Position numbers and translations under genes: made by a program
Notes under the pieces: generated by a model
The model's input: the letters and a program-made list of their open reading frames with translations, nothing else
Databases searched by the model: none
Told to the model about the DNA's origin: nothing
Assembly (NCBI GenBank): GCA_039636795.1
Contig: CP143430.1
Location: forward strand, 4,836,001 to 4,900,000
Direction of reading: 5' to 3'
Source of the DNA: Micrococcaceae bacterium Sec5.1
GTDB taxonomy: Bacteria; Actinomycetota; Actinomycetes; Actinomycetales; Micrococcaceae
DNA length: 64,000 nucleotides
In this document: positions 33,585 through 40,861 of the stretch, piece by piece
How positions within the stretch are numbered: position 1 is the first letter of the stretch
How the letters are laid out: every line of letters begins with the position of its first letter

Positions 33585-35108
33585 CTAGTCCTGGAAGTAC
33601 TCCACTTTGGCGCCAATGGTGTTCAGGCGCTCGGCCAGATCCTCGTAACCACGTTCGATCACGTAGATGTTGCGAAGCTCCGAGGTTCCACGGGCAGCCA
33701 ACATCGCCAGGAGCAGGCAGGCTGCCGGACGCAGGGCTGGTGGGCAACCGATCTCCGCGGCCCGCCACTTGGTGGGACCGTTGACGTAGATCCGGTGCGG
33801 GTCCAGGAGTTGCACCTGGGCGCCCAGCTTGTTGAGCTCCGTCAGGTAGATGGCGCGGTTCTCGTAGACCCAGTCGTGGATCATGGTCTGGCCCTCGGCG
33901 TTGCCCGCAATCACGGCGAAGAAGGGCAGGTTGTCGATGTTGAGCCCAGGGAACGGCATGGGGTGGATCTTGTCCTGTGGCGCGTGGAGCTCGGAGGGCT
34001 TGGTGGTGACATCCACCAAACGCGTCCTGCCGTTGCGGGCCATGTATTCGCCTGAGATTTCCAGCTTCTGGCCCATCTGCTCCAGGGTGGCCAGCTCGAT
34101 TTCCATGAATTCGATAGGCACCCGGCGGATGGTGACCTCGGAGTTGGTCACGATGCCCGCAGTGATCAGGCTCATGGCCTCGATGGGATCCTCTGAAGGG
34201 AAGTACTCGATCTCCACATCTATGGATGATCGGCCCGTGATCTTCAATGTAGTTGTGCCGACGCCCTCGATGGTGACGCCCAGGCCCTGCAAGTAGAAGC
34301 AAAGATCCTGGACCATGTAATTGGGGCTCGCGTTGCGTATCACGGTGGTGCCCTCACGGTGTGCAGCAGCCATGATCGCGTTCTCGGTGACGGTGTCGCC
34401 ACGTTCGGAGAGAACGAAGGAACGGTCGTGCCCATCGGCAGGGGGTGCCACTACGGAGTAGAAGCCCGACTTCGCGCCAACCGTGAGCCCGAACTGGCGC
34501 AATGCCTGCATGTGGGGCTCGACGGTGCGCGTGCCGAGGTCGCAGCCACCGGCATAGGGAAGAAGGTACTCGGCGGTCTCGTCCAAGAGGGGCCCGAGCA
34601 GCATGATGACGCTGCGTGTACGGCGAGCCGCCTCCACGTCCATCGACTCAAGGTCAAGGACTTCAGGCCTGCGGATACGGAGGTCGCTGCCGTTGAGCCA
34701 GGTGCATTCGACGCCGATGGACGTCAGCACCTCAACGATCCTGTTGACCTCCTCAATGCGGGCCAAGCGACGCAGCGTGGTGGTGCCCCGGTTGATCAGG
34801 CTGGCACACAACAGGGCCACGCCGGCATTCTTGCTGCTGTTGACATCCACTTCACCGGATAGCGTGTGACCGCCTTCCACCCGGAGGTGCGTCATCTGCG
34901 GTTTGCCGACCTTGACGATGGAGCGGCCGAAGATGGCCTCCAACCGTTCAATCATTCGGAGGCTGAGATTCTGTTTGCCCTGCTCCATTCGGGCGATAGC
35001 GCTCTGGCTGGTTCCCAGCTCAGAAGCCAACTGCCCCTGCGTCCAGCCCTTTTCGCTTCGCGCGTTGCGGAGCAGGAGGCCTACATGTTCGGCGGTAGGT
35101 TGCGTCAT
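33585..35108 (-). CDS. MurA-like UDP-N-acetylglucosamine 1-carboxyvinyltransferase with N-terminal HTH domain
   Basis: A 507-residue fusion from ATG 35108. Residues about 8-60 form an Xre-type helix-turn-helix (QLASELGTSQSAIARMEQGK). Residues 80-507 are an EPSP-synthase-fold MurA with SSKNAGVALL (Lys93-Asn94), the catalytic-loop GGCDLGTRTVEPH (Cys189, matching Cys115 of E. coli MurA) and LRPAACLLLAML near the end. The region of the E. coli catalytic Asp305 reads FPSEDPIEAM, a changed sequence. MurA proper lacks a DNA-binding domain; the enzyme makes UDP-N-acetylmuramic acid precursor. The fusion may be a regulator, a moonlighting enzyme or a paralogue. Confidence 0.88.
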   Translation of the reverse strand: MTQPTAEHVGLLLRNARSEKGWTQGQLASELGTSQSAIARMEQGKQNLSLRMIERLEAIFGRSIVKVGKPQMTHLRVEGGHTLSGEVDVNSSKNAGVALLCASLINRGTTTLRRLARIEEVNRIVEVLTSIGVECTWLNGSDLRIRRPEVLDLESMDVEAARRTRSVIMLLGPLLDETAEYLLPYAGGCDLGTRTVEPHMQALRQFGLTVGAKSGFYSVVAPPADGHDRSFVLSERGDTVTENAIMAAAHREGTTVIRNASPNYMVQDLCFYLQGLGVTIEGVGTTTLKITGRSSIDVEIEYFPSEDPIEAMSLITAGIVTNSEVTIRRVPIEFMEIELATLEQMGQKLEISGEYMARNGRTRLVDVTTKPSELHAPQDKIHPMPFPGLNIDNLPFFAVIAGNAEGQTMIHDWVYENRAIYLTELNKLGAQVQLLDPHRIYVNGPTKWRAAEIGCPPALRPAACLLLAMLAARGTSELRNIYVIERGYEDLAERLNTIGAKVEYFQD

Positions 35109-35151
35109 ACTCAAAAAAATATCACAAATGAGTTAGAAGCGGACAACAAAT

Positions 35152-35164
35152 CGCTGATTCAGCG
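35152..35164. promoter_or_regulatory. Palindrome upstream of the HTH-MurA gene
   Basis: CGCTGA-T-TCAGCG (35152-35164) is a perfect dyad with a one-base centre, 44 bases before the gene start. It is a candidate site for the Xre-type domain of the protein itself. Only position and symmetry support this. Confidence 0.35.
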
Positions 35165-35213
35165 GCAAACATCACATGCTACCCGCATAGTGCGATATCT
35201 GTAGTTGGAAGCG

Positions 35214-36008
35214 CTAACGCCAGACAAAACTCCACGTTCCAGCGCCGACAGCCGTCAATACTGCAGCAGCAGCGATGACGAGGCCGCCCAGGAGCACCCA
35301 GACGTCCAAGAGGGAGTACGTGGATTCACGGGCCCACGTTCGCTGCCCGCCGCCGAAACCACGTGCCTCCATGGTGATGGCCAGCCTGGAGGCCCGCCGC
35401 ACCGCCTGGACCAGCAGCCCAAAGCTCTGTCCAAGCGTTGCCTTCAGCCGTTGTAGCGGGCTGCCCTGCGAACCCACACCCCGGGCGCGCCGGGCCATGC
35501 CGATGGTCTGCCATTCCTCAGCCATCAACCCCACCAGGCGCATCGCGGCCAGCGATCCAAGGACAAAGCGGTGTGGCAGCCTTGCCTTCTGCGCCAGAGC
35601 ATCAGCCAGATCGGTAGGATCCGTGCAGGTCATCAGCAGGATCGCTGGCAGCGCTATCGCCAAACCGCGCAGCATGAATCCCAGCCCCAGCCGAAGGGAA
35701 CCTTCGCTGATGGACCAGAGTCCGACGTCGAGCAGTACAGCCCCGCTGTCGGCCGCCACGATTGCGGTGCTCCAGCCGCCAATCGCTGCAGCGATGATAA
35801 GTGGCCAGGCGCGCTGCCATAAAAGCCGCAGTGTGAGGCCAGCCAGCGGGAACAGCGCCAGCTCGGCGATGAGGGCAGTCGAAGCGGATACCCAGTCGAT
35901 CGACAATGCGAGCACCAGCGAAATGAGGAAGACGGACACGAACTTGACCAAAGGATTGGCCCGCGTGAGGAGGGCGTGGTTGCCGCGCAGGTTCAGGGCG
36001 TCCCTCAT
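35214..36008 (-). CDS. ykoC: Energy-coupling factor transporter transmembrane protein (EcfT/YkoC)
   Basis: A 264-residue membrane T-component with about five membrane helices. The coupling motifs ARRARGVG (near residue 175) and LAITMEARGFGGGQRTWA are the paired A-R-G helices that contact the ATPases, both intact. Its start overlaps the ATPase stop (ATGA). Together with the double ATPase and YkoE-like S-component it forms a complete group-I ECF importer. The upstream TPP riboswitch points to thiamine or hydroxymethylpyrimidine as cargo. Confidence 0.92.
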   Translation of the reverse strand: MRDALNLRGNHALLTRANPLVKFVSVFLISLVLALSIDWVSASTALIAELALFPLAGLTLRLLWQRAWPLIIAAAIGGWSTAIVAADSGAVLLDVGLWSISEGSLRLGLGFMLRGLAIALPAILLMTCTDPTDLADALAQKARLPHRFVLGSLAAMRLVGLMAEEWQTIGMARRARGVGSQGSPLQRLKATLGQSFGLLVQAVRRASRLAITMEARGFGGGQRTWARESTYSLLDVWVLLGGLVIAAAAVLTAVGAGTWSFVWR

Positions 36009-37618
36009 GCGGCACCAGCTTCCTGGTGGGCTGCCTCGTTGTGTTGGTCGGGGACGCGCGGGTCCGGGACGTGCGACGCCGCCGGATCCAGCCGCATCTC
36101 TGTACCGCCAAGGACCGCACTGAATTCTTCGTCATGCGTCACGGAGACAACAGCAGTTCCGGCGTCGAGCAGTTCCGACAGGAACGACGCCAGTTCGGCC
36201 CAGGTGTTGGCATCCTGTCCGAATGTGGGCTCGTCCAGCACCAGCACCTTGGGATGGGCCGCAAGGACCGTGGCCACGGACAACCTGCGCTTCTCGCCGC
36301 CAGACAAAGTGTAAGGATTCGCGTCCACCAAATGCGTCAGCCGCAAACGCTCCACCAATTCATCCACGCGTTCTTCACCATGTCCCAGATGCTTTGGTCC
36401 GAACATCAGCTCGTCCAGGACCTTGCCTGTGACGAACTGGTGCTCCGGTTCCTGGAACACGGTGCCGATGCGCGAAATCAGCTGGTCCGCCTTCCACTTG
36501 AAGGGGTCGATTCCAGCTCCTTCGGAAAGCTCGACGGCGGCACTTACTTTGCCGTCCACGGGCGCCAGAAGGCCGGCCAATGTGAGCGCAAAAGTGGACT
36601 TGCCGGCGCCGTTAGGGCCCGTGATGGTGAGCGCCCTTCCAGCCCTGACTTGTGCACTGATACCCGATTGCACGGGGACGGGCGGGATTGTTTTGAAGCG
36701 GCGATGGCGGGACTTCTCACGGGAAACAGCCAGGTCCTGTGCCACGAGGAGAAGTTGGGCGGTGGATTCATGGCCACCCATTTCCTGAGTTGTGATCCTG
36801 CGGGCGCGAGTAGCCGGAACGTACCCCGGCACCCACACTCCCGCGGCCATCAGCATGGTGTGGGCTTCAGTTAGCACCTGATCCGGGGGGCCGTCCAGGA
36901 GCACACCGCCCCCGGCCGCGGGTGGCTGGAGGACCACGATCCTGTCCACCAGGTCCTTCCACACGGACACACGGTGCTCCACAACAACCAAGGTGGCACC
37001 GGTCTTGTCCAGGCAGCGCTGCACGGCGTCTCGAACCTCAAGCACGCCCAGCGGATCGAGGTTGGCCGTGGGTTCGTCAAGCAGGATCAGCCCGGGCCGC
37101 ATTGCCAGGATGCCAGCCAACGCAAGGCGCTGCTTCTGCCCGCCGGAGAGTGCCGCCGTCGGGTGATCCAGTGCCAAACCGCCGCCTGCAGCGGTGCGCA
37201 ACCCAACGTCGTCGAGCGCTTCATGGACGCGGGCCCAAATTTCATCCCGGGGAACGGCAAGGTTTTCGGCGCCAAATGCGACGTCGTCACCCACCCGTGA
37301 GAGCACCACCTGGGTCTCCGGATCCTGCTGCATCAGACCTGCGCGGCCGCGCTGTTCGCGGGGAGCGACGCCGTCGATGAACAGCGAGCCGGTCTCATCC
37401 GAATCGTCTTCCTCGTCACCCAGTACACCGGCGAGGGCATGGAGCAGTGTGGACTTCCCTGCGCCTGATGGACCAAGCAGGAGCACACGTTCGCCGGGCT
37501 CGATCCGGAGATCGAGGTCCTGGATGGCGGGTGTGGAACGCCCGGCATGCCGCCATCCCCACCCTTGGGCGGTGATGGCGGCAGGCCGGACCTGGCCGCT
37601 GCTTTGCGTGGCAGGCAT
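36005..37618 (-). CDS. ykoD: ECF transporter double ATPase (YkoD-like)
   Basis: A 537-residue protein from ATG 37618 with two ABC domains. Domain 1 has Walker A GPSGAGKST, signature LSGGQKQRLALAG and Walker B LILLDEPTANLD; domain 2 has GPNGAGKST, LSGGEKRRLSVAT and VLVLDEPTFGQD. Both are complete, so both sites should hydrolyse ATP. The fused pair of ATPases is the YkoD arrangement for thiamine-type ECF importers. ATG 37618 is the TAATG overlap with the S-component stop; an upstream in-frame extension lacks coding character. Confidence 0.93.
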   Translation of the reverse strand: MPATQSSGQVRPAAITAQGWGWRHAGRSTPAIQDLDLRIEPGERVLLLGPSGAGKSTLLHALAGVLGDEEDDSDETGSLFIDGVAPREQRGRAGLMQQDPETQVVLSRVGDDVAFGAENLAVPRDEIWARVHEALDDVGLRTAAGGGLALDHPTAALSGGQKQRLALAGILAMRPGLILLDEPTANLDPLGVLEVRDAVQRCLDKTGATLVVVEHRVSVWKDLVDRIVVLQPPAAGGGVLLDGPPDQVLTEAHTMLMAAGVWVPGYVPATRARRITTQEMGGHESTAQLLLVAQDLAVSREKSRHRRFKTIPPVPVQSGISAQVRAGRALTITGPNGAGKSTFALTLAGLLAPVDGKVSAAVELSEGAGIDPFKWKADQLISRIGTVFQEPEHQFVTGKVLDELMFGPKHLGHGEERVDELVERLRLTHLVDANPYTLSGGEKRRLSVATVLAAHPKVLVLDEPTFGQDANTWAELASFLSELLDAGTAVVSVTHDEEFSAVLGGTEMRLDPAASHVPDPRVPDQHNEAAHQEAGAA

Positions 37619-38238
37619 TAGTTGAAGACGGGCTCCGAAGCAGCCTTGCGCGACGCGAAGGAGCTGAGGACGCCCGTCTTGGCCAGCCCGCGGGTGGCAA
37701 CCCAGGACAGCGCGCCGGCGATGATCGCACCCGAAAGCGTGCAGAAGGCGATGTAGGCCAGCTTGTCGATCGCTTCGTAGGCGATGTTCCAGCCCCAAGG
37801 CAGGAAGGAATCGTTCAGACCGCAGAAGAGGCCCGCGCCAGCACCTGCGAGGAGTGCAGCGGACAGGTCGAACTTCTTGTACCTGAACGCAGCGAAGACG
37901 AGTTCTGCGCCCAGTCCCTGGAGGATGCCGGAGATGAGGACGGTGGTGCCGTACTGGGAACCCATGATGAGTTCGCCGGTGGCGGCGATGGCTTCGCAGA
38001 ACAAGGCTGCGCCCGGCTTGCGGATGATGAGCATGCCCAGGACGGCCGGGATCATCCAGCCACCGGCGATCAAACCGGTGAGCGGCGGATACGTGGCGTT
38101 CATGGGGATGGATACGATTGCGGCGCCCTGGGACCAGGCCCAGAAGATCACGCCTCCGGCGATGGCAATCAAAGCTGCCACCACGATGTCTACAACACGC
38201 CAGTTATAACTGGTTTTCTTCACGCTTGCCGTGGTCAT
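37618..38238 (-). CDS. ykoE: ECF transporter substrate-binding S component (YkoE-like)
   Basis: A 206-residue membrane protein with about six hydrophobic segments (VVDIVVAALIAIAGGVIFW, LTGLIAGGWMIPAVLGMLII, ISGILQGLGAELVFAAF and others). NWRVVDIVVAA at the start and QYGTTVLISGILQGLGAE are typical of YkoE, the thiamine/hydroxymethylpyrimidine S-component. The start has AGGAGG 5-6 bases upstream. It is the first gene of the transport operon and directly follows the TPP riboswitch. The riboswitch and the YkoEDC order make thiamine or HMP the likely cargo. Confidence 0.93.
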   Translation of the reverse strand: MTTASVKKTSYNWRVVDIVVAALIAIAGGVIFWAWSQGAAIVSIPMNATYPPLTGLIAGGWMIPAVLGMLIIRKPGAALFCEAIAATGELIMGSQYGTTVLISGILQGLGAELVFAAFRYKKFDLSAALLAGAGAGLFCGLNDSFLPWGWNIAYEAIDKLAYIAFCTLSGAIIAGALSWVATRGLAKTGVLSSFASRKAASEPVFN

Positions 38239-38329
38239 TTTTCTGCCTCCTGAGGTACAGGAGGGGAAAGTGCTCCCCGGAACTCCCGGCCGGCCTGCGC
38301 CGCCCGGATCCGGACACTCTGAGAAGCTC

Positions 38330-38446
38330 GACTCCCTTGCGCCGGTACTAACCGGATCAGGTTCGAGGGTCTGCGGCTGTCCGCACTCTCAGCGCCCTCG
38401 CGGCTCCTGCATCTCTGCAAGGTCCGACGGCGGCGCTCCCCTGTCG
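38330..38446 (-). promoter_or_regulatory. TPP riboswitch (THI element)
   Basis: On the minus strand the THI core is clear: GACAGGGGAGCGCC, GGCGCTGAGAG, the GACCCTCGAACCTGATC segment and GTTAGTACCGGCGCAAGGGA. It occupies most of the 345-bp gap between ykoE and the NUDIX gene and ends about 90 bases before the ykoE start. Thiamine pyrophosphate should switch the transporter off. In high-GC actinobacteria it more likely blocks translation or uses Rho than an intrinsic terminator. Confidence 0.92.
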
Positions 38447-38546
38447 TTATTAATCTGCCCTTATGGGCGTGGTTCAGTTTACACCTGTGGGTGTTCGTGC
38501 GCGCTGGGGGCTGGTCACAAAACGGCTCGCAACCAGACCTGAGAGA

Positions 38547-38560
38547 ATGATCCAGCAGAA
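38547..38560 (+). repeat. Single copy of ATGATCCAGCAGAA
   Basis: ATGATCCAGCAGAA exactly matches the 33563-33576 arm, and its complement is at 33490-33503. It stands alone just upstream of the NUDIX gene start (24 bases before), with no opposite arm nearby. Confidence 0.55.
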
Positions 38561-38583
38561 TCGACGCGGCAAAGGGGCATTTC

Positions 38584-39261
38584 ATGACGGACCTTCCCAC
38601 TACGGACATCCCGGTTCCCCAACCGCGCCTTGCTGCGAGCGTCATCCTGCTCCGCGACGCCCCGGGCGGGCTCGAAGCGTTCGTCCAGCACAGGGTTGCC
38701 ACCATGGACTTCGCCGCCGGCATGGTGGTCTTTCCGGGAGGCCGGGTTGATGCCGCGGACCAGGACGGATGGGATTACCCGGCTGACTTGCTGGAACGGC
38801 ATGCTGCAGACTGGCGCCTGACCTCCATCGCCGTCGATACCGAACAGGCCCCGGCAAAATCAGGCATGGTGCTCACCGCTGCCCTGCGGGAGGTGTGGGA
38901 AGAGGCCGGACTTCCCCTTGATGCCTCAGACCTTCGCCCTTGGGCCAACTGGGTCACGCCGACCGACATGCCCAAGCGTTTCGACACATACTTCTATGTT
39001 GCCAAGCCTGCTCCGGAAGCAGCACCCCAGCACCAAACCACAGAAGCATGGCAATCACTCTGGATGCCTGTGGACGGGATCCTGACGGCTGAAGCCTCCG
39101 GTACATTGCAGCTGATGCCACCCACGTATTACCTGCTCAAGGAAGTTGCCGGCCTCGGAACAGTGGATGCCGTCTGGGAAGCCGATCACGACGTTGTTCC
39201 TGTCCTTGCACCACGCGGTTCCATGGCAGCTTTCCTCAAAGAACGGGAAAACCGCCGCTAG
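38584..39261 (+). CDS. NUDIX hydrolase
   Basis: A 225-residue hydrolase of the NUDT19-like type. FAAGMVVFPGGRVDAAD opens the domain, and the Nudix box ends TAALREVWEEAGL, with the acidic metal-binding residues of REXXEE present. The box is interrupted by about 50 residues between the FPGG and REVWEEAG parts, as in NUDT19 and MutT/CoA-pyrophosphatase relatives. Candidate substrates are CoA derivatives or damaged nucleotides. It is upstream of a small DUF4235 gene. The unusual insertion is a family trait, not a frameshift. Confidence 0.9.
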   Translation: MTDLPTTDIPVPQPRLAASVILLRDAPGGLEAFVQHRVATMDFAAGMVVFPGGRVDAADQDGWDYPADLLERHAADWRLTSIAVDTEQAPAKSGMVLTAALREVWEEAGLPLDASDLRPWANWVTPTDMPKRFDTYFYVAKPAPEAAPQHQTTEAWQSLWMPVDGILTAEASGTLQLMPPTYYLLKEVAGLGTVDAVWEADHDVVPVLAPRGSMAAFLKERENRR

Positions 39262-39297
39262 TCCCAACCCACCTGGAAGTGAGGCTAGGCTGGGGGC

Positions 39298-39558
39298 ATG
39301 AACCTCTTTTTCAAGCTGCTGGGTGCCGGAGTAAGCCTGGCAGCCGGATTCGTCGGCACCAAGTTGGTCAACAAGGGCTGGGAAAAGGCCACGGGCAACA
39401 AACCGCCCACGGGCCACGACGATATGGAAACGAGCCTCCGCTCAGCGTTGTCCTTCGCGCTGATTTCGGCCTTCGTCAGTACGCTCATCCAGGTTTTCGC
39501 GAGCCGCGGCACCCAGCGTGCCATCGCCCGCTTCGCCAAGACGCAGGACATCGTCTAG
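39298..39558 (+). CDS. DUF4235 small membrane protein
   Basis: An 86-residue protein with an N-terminal hydrophobic segment (LFFKLLGAGVSLAAGFVGTKL), a short polar loop with GWEKATGNKPPTG, a second hydrophobic part (LSFALISAFVSTLIQVFA) and RGTQRAIAR. This matches actinobacterial DUF4235 proteins, whose function is unknown. It follows the NUDIX gene by 36 bases in the same direction. It is convergent with the Mrp operon, separated by a palindromic element. Confidence 0.88.
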   Translation: MNLFFKLLGAGVSLAAGFVGTKLVNKGWEKATGNKPPTGHDDMETSLRSALSFALISAFVSTLIQVFASRGTQRAIARFAKTQDIV

Positions 39559-39575
39559 GCGGCGCATAGTCGTTC

Positions 39576-39638
39576 CAACGCGGGGTCAGTTAAGGTCGCT
39601 CACCGTCGTCGGGAGGGTGCTTAAGTGACCCCGCGTTG
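39576..39638. terminator. Long palindrome between convergent genes
   Basis: CAACGCGGGGTCAGTTAAG (39576-39594) pairs with 39620-39638 over 19 bp with one mismatch, around a 25-base spacer. It starts 18 bases after the DUF4235 stop and ends 3 bases before the mrpG stop. It may end both transcripts. The CAACGC-GGGGTCA core recurs at 11222-11237, so it also behaves as an intergenic repeat. Confidence 0.6.
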
Positions 39639-39640
39639 TT

Positions 39641-40030
39641 CTAAGTGTCCGGGGTGGAACCGTCGGCGGCTGCCCTTTGGACAACCGCTTCAAGCTCATC
39701 CTTGGTGAGCAGTTCGCGGTGCCCATGCTTGGTCCGGTAAGCGGAGCGGCCCACCATATGTGCGGAGACCGGCGCAGTCAGCAGCTGGAAAATCCAGGCC
39801 ACCACCAGAACCGGCCAAACCCACCATGTGCGCATTTGCAGACCCATGGCCGCCAGCATGAGGAACAGACCCAGAACTTGCGGCTTGGTTGCCGCGTGCA
39901 TGCGGCTCAGGAGATCGGGAAACCGCAAAAGGCCAATAGCGGCTCCGAGCGACATCAGTGCACCCACCACAAGAAACACGGCCGTCACTGCATCAATCAC
40001 GGCATCCACTCCGGTCGCTTCAGGATTCAT
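39641..40030 (-). CDS. mrpG: Na+/H+ antiporter subunit G (MrpG)
   Basis: A 129-residue subunit with three hydrophobic segments. AVFLVVGALMSLGAAIGLLRFPDLLSRMHAATKP (read in pieces, GLLRFPDLLSRMHAATK is the family signature) and VAWIFQLLTAPVSAHMVGRSAY match MrpG. It is the last gene of the Mrp operon and overlaps mrpF by 11 bases. The Mrp complex is a multi-subunit secondary Na+/H+ antiporter used for sodium, pH and sometimes bile or alkaline tolerance. The C-terminus is polar. Confidence 0.93.
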   Translation of the reverse strand: MNPEATGVDAVIDAVTAVFLVVGALMSLGAAIGLLRFPDLLSRMHAATKPQVLGLFLMLAAMGLQMRTWWVWPVLVVAWIFQLLTAPVSAHMVGRSAYRTKHGHRELLTKDELEAVVQRAAADGSTPDT

Positions 40031-40298
40031 TGCTGTGATCCCTCCGATCCGCTACGAATCGGGCAAATGTTACCGAGCCTACGAAGCCGATCACCGCGAG
40101 AGCCACGAGCAACACCAAGTTATTCAGGTGCCGGTTCATCGCCATGTCGATGGCAAGCGCTGCGCCAAGAATGGCCAGCAGGACGTCCGATGCCAAGACT
40201 CGGTCCAACAAGGACGGGCCGATGGCGATGCGGATGATCGCGCCCACCGCAGCCAAACTCAGGATCACCGCCGTTACCAGCAGAACAAGTTCTTTCAC
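40020..40298 (-). CDS. mrpF: Na+/H+ antiporter subunit F (MrpF)
   Basis: A 92-residue subunit with three short membrane helices. IGPSLLDRVLASDVLLAIL is the strong MrpF signature (Asp-Arg-Val-Leu-Ala). It overlaps mrpE by 4 bases and mrpG by 11, within the order A-B, C, D, E, F, G. It has no catalytic role known; it is a required small subunit of the Mrp complex. Start ATG is preceded by a purine-rich GGGGCAA-like sequence. Confidence 0.93.
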   Translation of the reverse strand: MKELVLLVTAVILSLAAVGAIIRIAIGPSLLDRVLASDVLLAILGAALAIDMAMNRHLNNLVLLVALAVIGFVGSVTFARFVADRRDHSNES

Positions 40299-40861
40299 AG
40301 GGTTGCCCCTTCCATGCCCGCACCCGGTTCAGCCTGGAGTGCGTGGAGTTCCTCGCGCGTTCCCATGATCCGGATCAGCGCGGCCTCGATGTTCTGGACT
40401 TCCTGGCGGATCTTAGTGATATCAGCATCCTCATAAATGTTGAGCGCGTGCAGGTAAAGCGTGGACGTCGAGCGGTCCACTTCCACCACCAGCGAGCCCG
40501 GAATCAGCGAGATAACGTGCCCGGTTGCCGTGACTATGAGGTCAGAATGGCTGCGCAACGGAACAGCGACGACGGCGCTGCGCACCTTTGGACCCTTCAC
40601 TACGGCCAGGTAGAGGACCAGGAAGCTCGCTGCCGCCACTCTGCCCAGGAACATCAGGGCGAAGGACATGGCGCGCAGCACGTTGAACCTGCCCCCGAGC
40701 TCCACCGGCGGAAGGTAGAAGAACTTGGCCACGAGCACGGCGATGAGCGCACCGAACAGCAGGTTTCCCGGACTGAAGTCCCTCCACAGGGCACCCCAGA
40801 CGATGACCAGCCATACCAGCAGGGGCAGTTCAGTGCGGAAGGAGATCGGTTTACGGCTCAT
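40295..40861 (-). CDS. mrpE: Na+/H+ antiporter subunit E (MrpE)
   Basis: A 188-residue subunit from ATG 40861 (MSRKPISF), inside the mrpD stop (ATGA). The open frame runs 270 bases further upstream without coding character, so this start is chosen. PLLVWLVIVWGALWRDFSPGNLLFGALIA and the later VIAVPLRSHSDLIV, LIPGSLVVEVD and ALNIYED regions are MrpE landmarks. It has two membrane helices and a cytoplasmic domain. The C-terminal EAALIRIMGTREELHAL extension is moderately long. Confidence 0.93.
   Translation of the reverse strand: MSRKPISFRTELPLLVWLVIVWGALWRDFSPGNLLFGALIAVLVAKFFYLPPVELGGRFNVLRAMSFALMFLGRVAAASFLVLYLAVVKGPKVRSAVVAVPLRSHSDLIVTATGHVISLIPGSLVVEVDRSTSTLYLHALNIYEDADITKIRQEVQNIEAALIRIMGTREELHALQAEPGAGMEGATL

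Noticed and set aside
33352..34302. A 316-codon minus-strand frame inside the HTH-MurA gene
   Set aside because: It is in another frame of the MurA-like gene, which has intact catalytic motifs; the alternative protein is Gly/Arg/His-rich and lacks any domain.
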